NCBI GenBank assembly: GCA_905479535.1
Contig: CAJQMW010000309.1
Span: 1-36,292 of the forward strand
Direction of reading: 5' to 3'
DNA length: 36,292 bases
From: an uncultured Maribacter sp.
GTDB taxonomy: Bacteria; Bacteroidota; Bacteroidia; Flavobacteriales; Flavobacteriaceae
Part shown: one piece after another, positions 1-9,500 of the stretch
Numbering within the stretch: position 1 is the stretch's first letter
Layout: each line of letters begins with the position of its first letter
Made by a program: the position numbers and the translations under genes
Notes under the pieces: generated by a model
What the model was told of the DNA's origin: nothing
The model's database searches: none
The model's input: the letters and a program-made list of their open reading frames with translations, nothing else

Positions 1-1
1 T

Positions 2-298
2 ACCTGTATAATGACCAATAAAAATAAAACCGTACTCTACGTAGGGGCAACCAATGACATTGAAAGAAGAATAAATGAACACAAACATCGTATTTATCCG
101 AATGCGTTTACCAAAAGATATAATTGTGATATTTTAGTGTATTTTGAAGAATTCGATGAAGTTAAGGACGCCTTTGCAAGAGAAAAACAATTGAAGGCAG
201 GCAGTCGAAAAAAGAAGCTGCAACTTATAAGCGGCCTAAATCCGAATTGGAATGATCTTGGACTAAATTGGCATGGTGCAAATTTTTTGTTGAGATGA
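2..298 (+). CDS. GIY-YIG nuclease family protein (5' end probably truncated by window edge)
   Basis: TNKNKTVLYVGATNDIERRINEHK...FAREKQLKAGSRKKKLQLI matches small flavobacterial GIY-YIG proteins; the frame stays open upstream of the ATG at 11 (TCI-MTNKN) and the expected YxYI N-terminal motif lies just upstream. Confidence 0.85.
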   Translation, partial: TCIMTNKNKTVLYVGATNDIERRINEHKHRIYPNAFTKRYNCDILVYFEEFDEVKDAFAREKQLKAGSRKKKLQLISGLNPNWNDLGLNWHGANFLLR

Positions 299-315
299 AA
301 AGGACAAATTTAAAC

Positions 316-357
316 AGATTGCCACGCTTCGTCAGCTTCACTGACTTCACTCGCAAT
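316..357. repeat. REP-like / intergenic palindromic repeat remnant
   Basis: AGATTGCCACGCTTCGTCAGCTTCACTGACTTCACTCGCAAT: outer arms ATTGC/GCAAT and inner arms GTCAG/CTGAC; resembles the 'GTCATTGCGAGCGAAG...GTGGCAATCT' repeats common in Flavobacteriaceae. Confidence 0.6.
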
Positions 358-359
358 TT

Positions 360-2828
360 ATGACCAGAGAAGAACTATACAAAATCGCCAAGGACTGGTT
401 CCATGAACAGGGCTGGAAACCGTTCTCTTTCCAAAAACAAACTTGGAAAGCCTTTTTGCAGGGCAAACACGGACTTTTAAACGCACCAACGGGAAGTGGC
501 AAAACCTACGCTTTATGGTTTCCCATCGTCCTGAATTACATCAAACAAAATCCAGATTACAAAAACAACCATAAGAAGGGATTGAAGGCAGTTTGGATTA
601 CGCCGTTGCGTGCACTATCGCAAGAAATAAGACAATCTGCCGAGCGTGTTACCGCAGATTTGGGCACCCAAATGACCGTCGGAATACGAACCGGCGACAC
701 TACGACAAAACAAAGGGCACAGCAAAAAAAACAGATGCCGGATTTATTGATTACCACCCCGGAGAGCCTACAGCTCTTACTGGCCACTAAGGGCTATGAT
801 AAAATTTTTAAGGATTGCAGTGCAATTGTGGTAGATGAGTGGCACGAGCTATTGGGCACCAAAAGAGGTGTACAAATGGAACTCGCGCTGTCCCGATTAA
901 AGACGGTCTCCAAAAAACTGCGTATCTGGGGCATCTCGGCCACCATAGGCAACTTGGAACAGGCACGGGAAGTTTTACTGGGCCCTGAAACTGAGGCTTT
1001 GGAAAATTCGGTCATGATCAAAGCGAACATCAAAAAGAAAATTACGGTAAAGAGTATTATTCCAGATAAAATGGAAACCTTTCCATGGCGGGGACATCTG
1101 GGCCTTCATTTGCTAGAATACGTCATACCGATAATCAATAAAAGCAGGACCACGTTACTTTTCACCAATACCCGTAGCCAATGTGAGATTTGGTTCCAGA
1201 AAATATTAGAGAAACACCCAGAATTTGCAGGGGAAATAGCCATGCACCATGGTAGCATCAATAAAGATACACGGGTTTGGGTGGAAAATGCCATCCGCAA
1301 TGAAGAATTAAAAGCTGTGGTTTGCACCTCCAGTCTGGACCTTGGGGTCGATTTTGCCCCAGTAGAAACCGTAGTCCAAATTGGTGGCCCAAAAGGGGTG
1401 GCCCGTTTTTTACAACGTGCCGGGAGAAGCGGACACCGACCCGGAAAAGAAAGTGTTATCTATTTCCTTCCCACTCACGCCATAGAACTCATAGAGGCCT
1501 CGGCACTTCAGGAAGCGGTAAGGCAAAATGCCGTTGAAGACCGTATGCCCTACCTCAACAGTTTCGACGTTCTCCTTCAATACCTAACCACCTTAGCCAT
1601 ATCCGACGGATTTTATCCCGATGAAATATTCAACGAAGTACGACACACTTTTTGTTATCAGGCCTTATCCGAAGAACAATGGCAATGGTTATTAAATTTT
1701 ATCGTGATGGGTAGTCAGAGTCTACAGACCTATGATGAATATAAAAAAGTGGAAATAGAGGCCGATGGAAAATTCAAGGTAAACAATAAGGGTGTGGCCA
1801 TGCGTCATCGGTTCCAAATTGGGACCATTGTGGGTGATGTGAACCTAACGGTACGCTATCAAAAAGGAGGCTACATTGGCTCCATAGAGGAGTACTTTAT
1901 TTCTAAACTTAACCGTGGCGATGTTTTTACGTTTGCGGGCAGAAACTTGGAGTTCATCCGGATTAAGGATATGCAGGTTCACGTAAAGAACTCCACAAAA
2001 AAAACGAATAAAATATCCAGTTGGATGGGCAGTCGCCTGACGCTTTCTGCGCAAATGTCAAAACTATTGCGTGAAGAGATGTACACGGCGAACGACATTG
2101 AAAAAAATCAATCAATAGAAATAAAATCTTTGTCCCATCTATTCGAGCGGCAACGTAGGGAAAGTATTGTTCCCGGACCCGATGAATTTCTAATCGAAAC
2201 CTTTAAAACAAGGGATGGCTATCACCATTTGTTCTATCCTTTCGAGGGCAGGTTCGTTCATGAGGCTATGGGCAGTCTATTGGGCTATCGAATAAGCCTA
2301 TTATCGCCCATAACATTCTCCCTCGCCTTCAACGATTATGGTTTTGAGTTGTTATCGGATAAGGAGATAGATATTCAACAGGTGCTGGACAACAATCTCT
2401 TCACTTCCGATTATCTTTTGGATGACCTTCAAAAAAGTCTAAACGCTACGGAGATGGCACGCCGCAAATTTCGTGATGTGGCCATCATTAGCGGTATGGT
2501 CTTCACCGGATATCCGAACAAGGGCATAAAAATGAAGCACTTACAAAGTAATTCACAATTACTTTTTGAAGTTTTCCGAGATTATGAGCCAGAAAATCTT
2601 CTTTTTCAACAGGCCTTTACGGAAACGTTTCAGCATCAACTAGAAGAGGGACGTTTACGGCTTTCCATGGAGCGTATTGCCACACAAGAAATCATTTGGA
2701 AACAATGTGAAAAAGCTACACCCTTTTCATTTCCGTTAATAACCGATAGGTTAAGCAGGGAAAAATTATCCAGTGAAAAATTGGAAGACCGCATCAAGCG
2801 CATGGCCGCCTTATTGATGAAGAAATAA
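360..2828 (+). CDS. Ligase-associated DNA damage response DEXH-box helicase (Lhr-like)
   Basis: 822 aa; Walker A APTGSGKTYA, DEWHELL (DEXH), SATIGN, TSSLDLGVDF, QRAGRSGHRPG; followed by pdeM. Confidence 0.93.
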   Translation: MTREELYKIAKDWFHEQGWKPFSFQKQTWKAFLQGKHGLLNAPTGSGKTYALWFPIVLNYIKQNPDYKNNHKKGLKAVWITPLRALSQEIRQSAERVTADLGTQMTVGIRTGDTTTKQRAQQKKQMPDLLITTPESLQLLLATKGYDKIFKDCSAIVVDEWHELLGTKRGVQMELALSRLKTVSKKLRIWGISATIGNLEQAREVLLGPETEALENSVMIKANIKKKITVKSIIPDKMETFPWRGHLGLHLLEYVIPIINKSRTTLLFTNTRSQCEIWFQKILEKHPEFAGEIAMHHGSINKDTRVWVENAIRNEELKAVVCTSSLDLGVDFAPVETVVQIGGPKGVARFLQRAGRSGHRPGKESVIYFLPTHAIELIEASALQEAVRQNAVEDRMPYLNSFDVLLQYLTTLAISDGFYPDEIFNEVRHTFCYQALSEEQWQWLLNFIVMGSQSLQTYDEYKKVEIEADGKFKVNNKGVAMRHRFQIGTIVGDVNLTVRYQKGGYIGSIEEYFISKLNRGDVFTFAGRNLEFIRIKDMQVHVKNSTKKTNKISSWMGSRLTLSAQMSKLLREEMYTANDIEKNQSIEIKSLSHLFERQRRESIVPGPDEFLIETFKTRDGYHHLFYPFEGRFVHEAMGSLLGYRISLLSPITFSLAFNDYGFELLSDKEIDIQQVLDNNLFTSDYLLDDLQKSLNATEMARRKFRDVAIISGMVFTGYPNKGIKMKHLQSNSQLLFEVFRDYEPENLLFQQAFTETFQHQLEEGRLRLSMERIATQEIIWKQCEKATPFSFPLITDRLSREKLSSEKLEDRIKRMAALLMKK

Positions 2829-3027
2829 CTAGCCCCCTAGCCCTAAGGTGAATTTCAAGTATTATTGAAACATCAAAGACTCTTCTATTTTAGTACATTT
2901 ATAAAAAGATAAGTATGCGCCCTTTCAGTCAACCAAAATATTGTATTCAACAGCTTATGATAATTAAAAATTCGATTAAATATATTATTCCGTACTTCAA
3001 AAGATTTTAAAATTCAAGTTGATTAAA

Positions 3028-3507
3028 ATGTCAAAAAAAAAATTATTATTCATATTTCTCTCCATTTTAATATTTTCCTGTTCTAAAAATTCCTCTTCCA
3101 CAAAGTTTACTTGCTGTACGGACGAAATAAATGGCAATGTCAACAATCTCCAAATACCGGATACAGTGGATGTGCAAATACAGGCTTTTAACGTGATTAC
3201 TCCTAATGGAGACGGAATAAATGATTTTTTATTTATTCGAGATTTATTTCTTTACCCTAATAATAACGTCCAAATTTTTGACAACAGAAATCGTTTGGTT
3301 TTTGAGGACTCCGGTTATTTATCGGAACAAAATGTATTTGATGCGACTGGCTTGAAAGAAGGTACTTATCGTTATAAGATAGTTATTGAAAATGAAGAAA
3401 TTTTCTTACTCCAAGGATTTTTATGCGTAGTAACTTCCTTTCCAAACGATTTTGAATTTGGTTTAGGATGCAGCGTTTGGGACCCTATAGACCCGCTTCT
3501 TCAGTAG
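3028..3507 (+). CDS. Lipoprotein consisting mainly of a gliding-motility-associated C-terminal (CHU_C / T9SS type B-like) domain
   Basis: Signal peptide with lipobox (LIFSCSKN) followed by ITPNGDGINDFLFIRDLFLYPNNNVQIFDNRNRLVFEDSGY, the CHU_C signature. ORF track uses TTG at 3019; ATG at 3028 preferred. Confidence 0.75.
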   Translation: MSKKKLLFIFLSILIFSCSKNSSSTKFTCCTDEINGNVNNLQIPDTVDVQIQAFNVITPNGDGINDFLFIRDLFLYPNNNVQIFDNRNRLVFEDSGYLSEQNVFDATGLKEGTYRYKIVIENEEIFLLQGFLCVVTSFPNDFEFGLGCSVWDPIDPLLQ

Positions 3508-3526
3508 GTGCTGATAATTTTACAAT

Positions 3527-4192
3527 ATGACCAAATCCGTCCAAATCTTAAAGAACACCTTTGAAATGCACTGCTCTGGTGTACTCTTTTGGCAGGAAAG
3601 GTCAACCCTCATCATTAGCGATGTACATTTGGGAAAAATATCCCATTTTAGAAAATTTGGAGCAGCTGTGCCGCAAAAAGCGGTAGAGCAGAATTTTTTG
3701 GTCATGACCGAAGTTATCGAACTTTTTAAACCGACGGTCATCATTTTTTTGGGAGATTTGTTCCATTCTTCTGTTAACAAGGAGTGGCAATTCTTTGAGG
3801 AATGGATTTCAAAACTTACGGCAAAGGTTATATTAGTTAGTGGCAACCATGATATTATTTCTCCTTTAAAATATGAGGATTTAGGTGTGCAAGTAACCAA
3901 AGAACTTCTTTTGGACGGTTTTCTACTTACGCACCATCCAGAAGAAAGAGAGGGTCTCTTCAATTTTTCGGGTCATGTACACCCTGCCATTCGGTTACAC
4001 GGGGTTGGGAGACAATCGGTTCGTTTACGGTGTTTTTTTAAAACACAGCGTCAGATGATATTGCCAGCTTTTGGGGAATTTACCGGGAATTACACCATGG
4101 AACCAATAGCTGATTGCGAGGCTTATGCTTTGTTGGGAGATACGGTACTTCAAGTCCCGTTTAAGGAGACAAAACGACGCAAGAGATTTTAA
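3527..4192 (+). CDS. pdeM: Ligase-associated DNA damage response endonuclease PdeM (metallophosphoesterase)
   Basis: Calcineurin-like motifs DVHLGK, GDLFHS, GNHD, GHVHP; located downstream of Lhr-like helicase. Confidence 0.9.
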   Translation: MTKSVQILKNTFEMHCSGVLFWQERSTLIISDVHLGKISHFRKFGAAVPQKAVEQNFLVMTEVIELFKPTVIIFLGDLFHSSVNKEWQFFEEWISKLTAKVILVSGNHDIISPLKYEDLGVQVTKELLLDGFLLTHHPEEREGLFNFSGHVHPAIRLHGVGRQSVRLRCFFKTQRQMILPAFGEFTGNYTMEPIADCEAYALLGDTVLQVPFKETKRRKRF

Positions 4193-4265
4193 AAAAGTCC
4201 ATATTGAAAGGGTTTTAGACAAATCAATATCTAAAAAGGCCATATTTTTAAACAAAAAGGAGTTC

Positions 4266-5063
4266 ATGAAAAAACTAGCAATTATCAACTTGGCTTCTGT
4301 GGTTTTAGTAATTGCCGTAAATTATATTTCCCAAGCGCTAAGGTTGAACAATACGACCATAGGGGAGATTAGTGCCAAATACGACAACTTATTTACTCCC
4401 GCTTCCTACGCTTTTGCCATTTGGGGAATCATATTCATTAGTTTGTTGGCGTACGGTATATTTCAAGTGCGTCGTGCTTTTTTTAGTACTAAGCAAAGCG
4501 ATTTTATTCAAAAGACCGGGTATTGGTTCTTAACGGCAAACCTTTTAAACGCGGCATGGGTGTTTGCCTTTGTTTACGACTTCACAGGGTTATCCGTATT
4601 GATTATGCTTGGAATCTTGTTCTCCTTGATAAAAATAATACTGAACGCCAATATGGAACGATGGGATGCTCCAATAACTATCATCGCTTTTGTCTGGTGG
4701 CCCATTTGCATCTATAGTGGATGGATAGCCGTAGCGACCATCGCTAATATTTCTGCGTATTTGAGCAAACTTGAGTGGAACGGTGGCCCATTATCCGAGA
4801 ATAGCTGGACAATGATTATGATCGGAGTAGCCGTTCTCCTAAATCTCTTCATGATTTGGAAACGTAACATGCGGGAATTTGCTTTAGTAGGTGTTTGGGC
4901 GTTGTTCGCCATATACATACGCCACAAAGACGCTCTAGAAAACATTGCCTATAGCGCATTATTTGGAAGTATTTTATTGACCGCCGCTATACTGTTCCAT
5001 GGTTACCAAAATAGGCACACCAACCCCTTTGAGAAACTTAAGGAAAGGTTGAAAAACGATTAA
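4266..5063 (+). CDS. TspO/MBR-like tryptophan-rich integral membrane protein
   Basis: Multi-TM protein, PASYAFAIWGIIF, LLNAAWVFAF, typical of flavobacterial 'tryptophan-rich sensory protein'; start ATG 4266 (MKKLAIINLASV) preferred over 4125, which overlaps pdeM. Confidence 0.75.
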   Translation: MKKLAIINLASVVLVIAVNYISQALRLNNTTIGEISAKYDNLFTPASYAFAIWGIIFISLLAYGIFQVRRAFFSTKQSDFIQKTGYWFLTANLLNAAWVFAFVYDFTGLSVLIMLGILFSLIKIILNANMERWDAPITIIAFVWWPICIYSGWIAVATIANISAYLSKLEWNGGPLSENSWTMIMIGVAVLLNLFMIWKRNMREFALVGVWALFAIYIRHKDALENIAYSALFGSILLTAAILFHGYQNRHTNPFEKLKERLKND

Positions 5064-6410
5064 AGCATACTTTTGACATCGTTGGCCCATGAAGGATAGG
5101 TAAAAAATCGTACCCTGCAAATCATCGGCGGTCATCTTGGCATTAATGGCCATAGCAAAAATATTAATGGTCTCCCCAGCTTCAGGGCCAAGGATATGAG
5201 CTCCAATTATTTCTTGAGTTCGTTCGTTCAAGATGATTTTATAGCTGTATACTGGAGCATTGATTCTTTTGGCATTGAACCAATTGGGAACAGAAGCCTG
5301 TTTGACCAGTATATTTTTATATCGACTTTTCGCTTCCTCCTCGGAATATCCGACCGAAGCCAAATTGGGTAATGTAAATACCCCCGAAGGTATTTCCGGA
5401 AAAGATAATTTTTTTTGATTTCCGTTCAAGATATTCTCAAATACTACGCAGCCCTCTCTCCCAGAGAGTGGGGTAAGCGGCAACCCATTGTCCGAAACAT
5501 CTCCACAAGCGTACACCTTGGGATTACTTTTACTTTGCAAAAAGACATTGGTCTTTATGCCACTATCAACAAAAGTAACATTGACTTTTTCCAAATCAAG
5601 TTCCGACAGTGCCGGAACCCGACCCGCTGTATTGAATACAGCTCTAGATTTTAAGGATTGTGAGGTTCCATTTATATCATACTTCAGTTTAAAATTCTTA
5701 CTTAGTTTCTTTACCTCAGTTGTTTTTGCACCAAAGACAAAGTCTATGCCCAATTTCTTAGAATATTTCGTAAGCTCCTTTACTAAGTCACTGTCAAAAG
5801 CGTTCAAGGGACGTTCGCCTGTTTCCAAAACCGTAACCTTGGCTCCAGCCCTTACCGCCATGTGGGCGAATTACATTCCCACGTAACCGGCTCCGATAAA
5901 GGTGATCTGTTTGGGTAGTTTTTTCAAATTCAAAAAATCGTCACTAGTTAGTAAATGCCCGTTCCCTTTAAACGATAATTTACGGGGTTCATATCCGGTA
6001 GCGATGACAATCGTTTTAGCGGTTATCTTTTTTTCTTCCACCATTAAAGAATCCTCCGTTAGGAATTTTGGGGATTGATGATATAGTTTAATTCCCATAC
6101 CTTTCAGGTCTTTTTCCGTACTCTTGGGAACGGCGGCCGTAAATTCTTTTTTAAACTTTTGAAGTTTTTTCCAATTTATTTTCGGAAGCTTTGCGATACC
6201 CTTCCCGTGTAAATTCTTCGAGTTCTCAAGCACCTCCGTTATCCCTAGGAGTACTTTTTTTGGATCACAACCCTTATTGGCGCAGGTACCACCAAACTCA
6301 CGCTTGTCCGCTATGGCCACTTTAAGCCCAGCTTCGGCACATGCCTTGGCCACTGTTTGACCCGCAATACCGCTACCTATTACAAATACATCAAATTGAT
6401 TTTCCTTCAT
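5060..6410 (-). pseudogene. NAD(P)/FAD-dependent pyridine nucleotide-disulfide oxidoreductase (dihydrolipoyl dehydrogenase/mercuric-glutathione reductase-like), disrupted by a nonsense codon and a frameshift
   Basis: Two ORFs (5871-6410, 4974-5861) lie in the same frame, separated by TAA: FIGAGYVGM*FAHMAVRAGAKVTVLE. Redox motif GGTCANKGCDPKK. Near the 3' end a 6-A run (+ strand 5102-5107) shifts the frame; removing one base restores ...GTIFTYPSWANDVKSML* ending at 5060. Span 1351 nt = 3n+1. Confidence 0.88.
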
Positions 6411-6506
6411 CAGTTTAAGTTATAAAAATTAAAGGTGGCGCGTTTATGGGGCAATCATTGATGCAAATTAGACAACTTTGAACGCAATACGTTTGGCGTG
6501 GTTATG

Positions 6507-6514
6507 TATCTTTG
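6507..6514 (+). promoter_or_regulatory. Bacteroidota -7 promoter element (TAnnTTTG) upstream of mfd
   Basis: TATCTTTG 20 nt upstream of the TTG start at 6534; no convincing -33 element at standard spacing. Confidence 0.5.
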
Positions 6515-6533
6515 CATCTCAAATTTTTAGCGG

Positions 6534-9500
6534 TTGACGCATTCCTCCATTCAACAACTATTCGCACAGTCTTCCAACATCGGAAAACTGAGGGACGCTA
6601 TTGCCGAATCTGAAGGCGAGGCCAAGGCGAGGGTATACATTAAAGGACTTACGGGCTCCTCGCTCTCCTTTGTCATGCCAGATGTATTTAAACAAACCGA
6701 CGCACCTTTTTTATTGGTTTTTAATGATAAGGAGGAGGCAGCCTATTACCTAAATGATTTGGAACGGCTTGTTGGGGAAAACGACGTGCTTTTCTATCCG
6801 GGCAGCTATCGCAGACCATATCAAATAGAGGAGACGGACAATGCCAATGTCTTGTTGCGGGCCGAAGTGTTGAACCGTATCAACTCGCGTAAAAAGCCAG
6901 CCATCATCGTTACCTATCCGGATGCCCTTTTTGAAAAAGTGGTTACCCGTAAGGAGTTGGACAAAAACACCCTTAAAATAAAGCTGGACGATACGCTTTC
7001 ATTGGATTTTTTAAACGAAGTCCTTTTTGAGTATAAGTTTAAACGAGTGGATTTCGTTACGGAACCAGGTGAGTTTTCCGTGCGTGGGGGAATTGTAGAC
7101 GTGTTCTCCTTTTCACACGATGAGCCCTATCGCATTGAATTTTTTGGGGACGAAGTGGATAGCATACGAACCTTTGACGTAGAGACGCAGCTTTCTACGC
7201 AAAAGGTGAAGAAAATCAGCATTATCCCAAATGTGGCCAATAAAATGCTCCATGAAAAACGGGAAAGTTTCCTCAAGTACATATCTGCTAACACCGTCCT
7301 GTTTACGAAAAATACCGATTTCCTTTTTGACCGTTTGGATGATTTTTTTGTAAAAGCAAAAGAGGCATTTTTAAAATTATCAAAGGAAATAATACACGCT
7401 GAACCGTCAGCATTGTTCCTAAATTCCAAACAGTTTAAAGAGCAGTTACAAGATTTTAGATTAATTTCCCTCAACCCTATCCAAGATGACGGTTCAGTAA
7501 TTCAATTCAATACCAAACCGCAACCTTCTTTCAATAAGAAATTTGATTTATTGATAGAAAACCTTAACGAGAACCACTCCAAAGGTTATTCCAACTATAT
7601 CTTCTGCGCATCGGAGCAACAGGCGAAACGTTTCCATGATATTTTTGAGGAAGTTGGGCAACAAGTGCATTATAAGACCATTGTCTTTCCATTGCATCAA
7701 GGATTCATCGATGACGACCTTAAACTTGTATGCTATACGGACCATCAAATATTTGAACGCTACCATAAATTCCATTTGAAAAATGGATACGCCAAGAAGC
7801 AGGCCATTACGCTTAAGGATTTGAACAAATTGGAAATTGGGGACTATGTTACCCATATAGACCATGGTATAGGCAAATTTGGGGGACTTCAAAAAATTGA
7901 TGTAGAGGGCAGGAAACAGGAGGCCATTAAATTAATGTACGGTGAACGGGATATTCTTTACGTGAGTATTCATTCCTTACACAAAATATCCAAATTCAAC
8001 GGTAAGGATGGTGCTCCCCCAAAAATCTATAAATTAGGTTCCGGCGCTTGGAAAAAGGTCAAGGACAAGACCAAGTCCCGGGTAAAGAAAATAGCTTTTG
8101 ACCTTATAAAAGTATATGCCAAAAGGCGCTTGGAGAAAGGGTTTCAATACAATCCGGACAGTTACCTGCAGAACGAACTCGAAGCTTCCTTTATTTACGA
8201 GGACACCCCGGACCAGAGCACCGCTACGGAAGATATTAAAAAAGACATGGAGAGCGAACGTCCCATGGACCGCTTGATCTGTGGCGATGTCGGCTTTGGC
8301 AAGACCGAAGTTGCCATTCGTGCCGCATTTAAGGCCGTGGACAACGGTAAACAAGTAGCCGTGCTCGTACCCACAACCATTTTGGCGTTCCAACATCACC
8401 GTACGTTTACCGAGCGTTTGAAGGAGATGCCAGTTACGGTAGATTATCTAAACCGATTCCGAACGGCGAAGGAGCGTAGGGAAACCTTGGAAAAATTGGA
8501 AGCAGGGAGAGTGGACATTCTTATAGGTACGCATCAATTGGTCAACAAAAAGGTGAAGTTTAAGGATTTAGGTCTTTTAATCGTGGACGAGGAACAAAAA
8601 TTTGGTGTGGCGGTAAAGGACAAGTTGAAATCCATTAAAGAAAATGTGGATGTCCTTACCTTGACCGCAACGCCCATCCCCAGAACTTTGCAATTTAGTC
8701 TAATGGCGGCGAGGGACCTCTCCGTCATCAATACGGCTCCACCAAACCGATATCCCATAGAAAGTAGCGTAATCCGATTTAACGAAGAGACCATACGGGA
8801 CGCGATTAGTTACGAAATTGAGCGTGGAGGACAGGTGTTCTTCATTCACAACCGAATAGAAAATATAAAAGAAGTCGCCGGTATGATCCAGCGTTTGGTG
8901 CCCGATGCCAAAGTAGGTATTGGACATGGACAGATGGAAGGGAAAAGACTGGAAAACTTAATGCTAGGGTTTATAAACGGGGAGTTCGATGTATTGGTTT
9001 CCACGACCATTGTTGAAAGTGGCCTGGACGTAACCAATGCCAACACCATCTTTATAAATAACGCCAATAATTTTGGGCTTAGCGACCTACACCAAATGCG
9101 TGGTCGTGTTGGACGTGGCAACAAAAAAGCCTTCTGCTACTTCATAACACCACCGTACGATGTAATGACGACCGATGCGCGTAAACGAATTGAGGCGCTT
9201 GAGCAGTTTACGGAACTGGGAAGTGGTTTTAACATTGCCATGAAAGATTTGGAAATTCGTGGTGCGGGGGATTTGTTGGGCGGGGAGCAAAGCGGCTTTA
9301 TTAATGAAATAGGTTTTGAAACCTATCAAAAGATATTGGCAGAAGCTATAGATGAACTTAAGGAAAACGAGTTCAAGGAACTATATGAAGAGGTGGAAGG
9401 CAAAATTGATAAGATTTTTGTGAAAGAAACCCAAATCGATTCTGATTTTGAACTCCTTTTCCCGGACGATTACATCAATAACATTACAGAGCGATTAACG

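Noticed and set aside
3520-3963. 147-aa antisense ORF opposite pdeM
   Set aside because: Shadow ORF of a well-supported metallophosphoesterase; no domain resemblance.
4125-4265. Upstream extension of the TspO-like ORF
   Set aside because: Would overlap pdeM; the ATG at 4266 gives a natural hydrophobic N-terminus.
4974-5861. ORF 4974..5861 (-) as a self-standing full gene
   Set aside because: It is the in-frame C-terminal part of the broken flavoprotein; its last ~29 residues come from the frameshifted reading through the neighbouring membrane-protein gene.
5488-5886. 132-aa + strand ORF opposite the flavoprotein
   Set aside because: Antisense shadow ORF with low-complexity composition.
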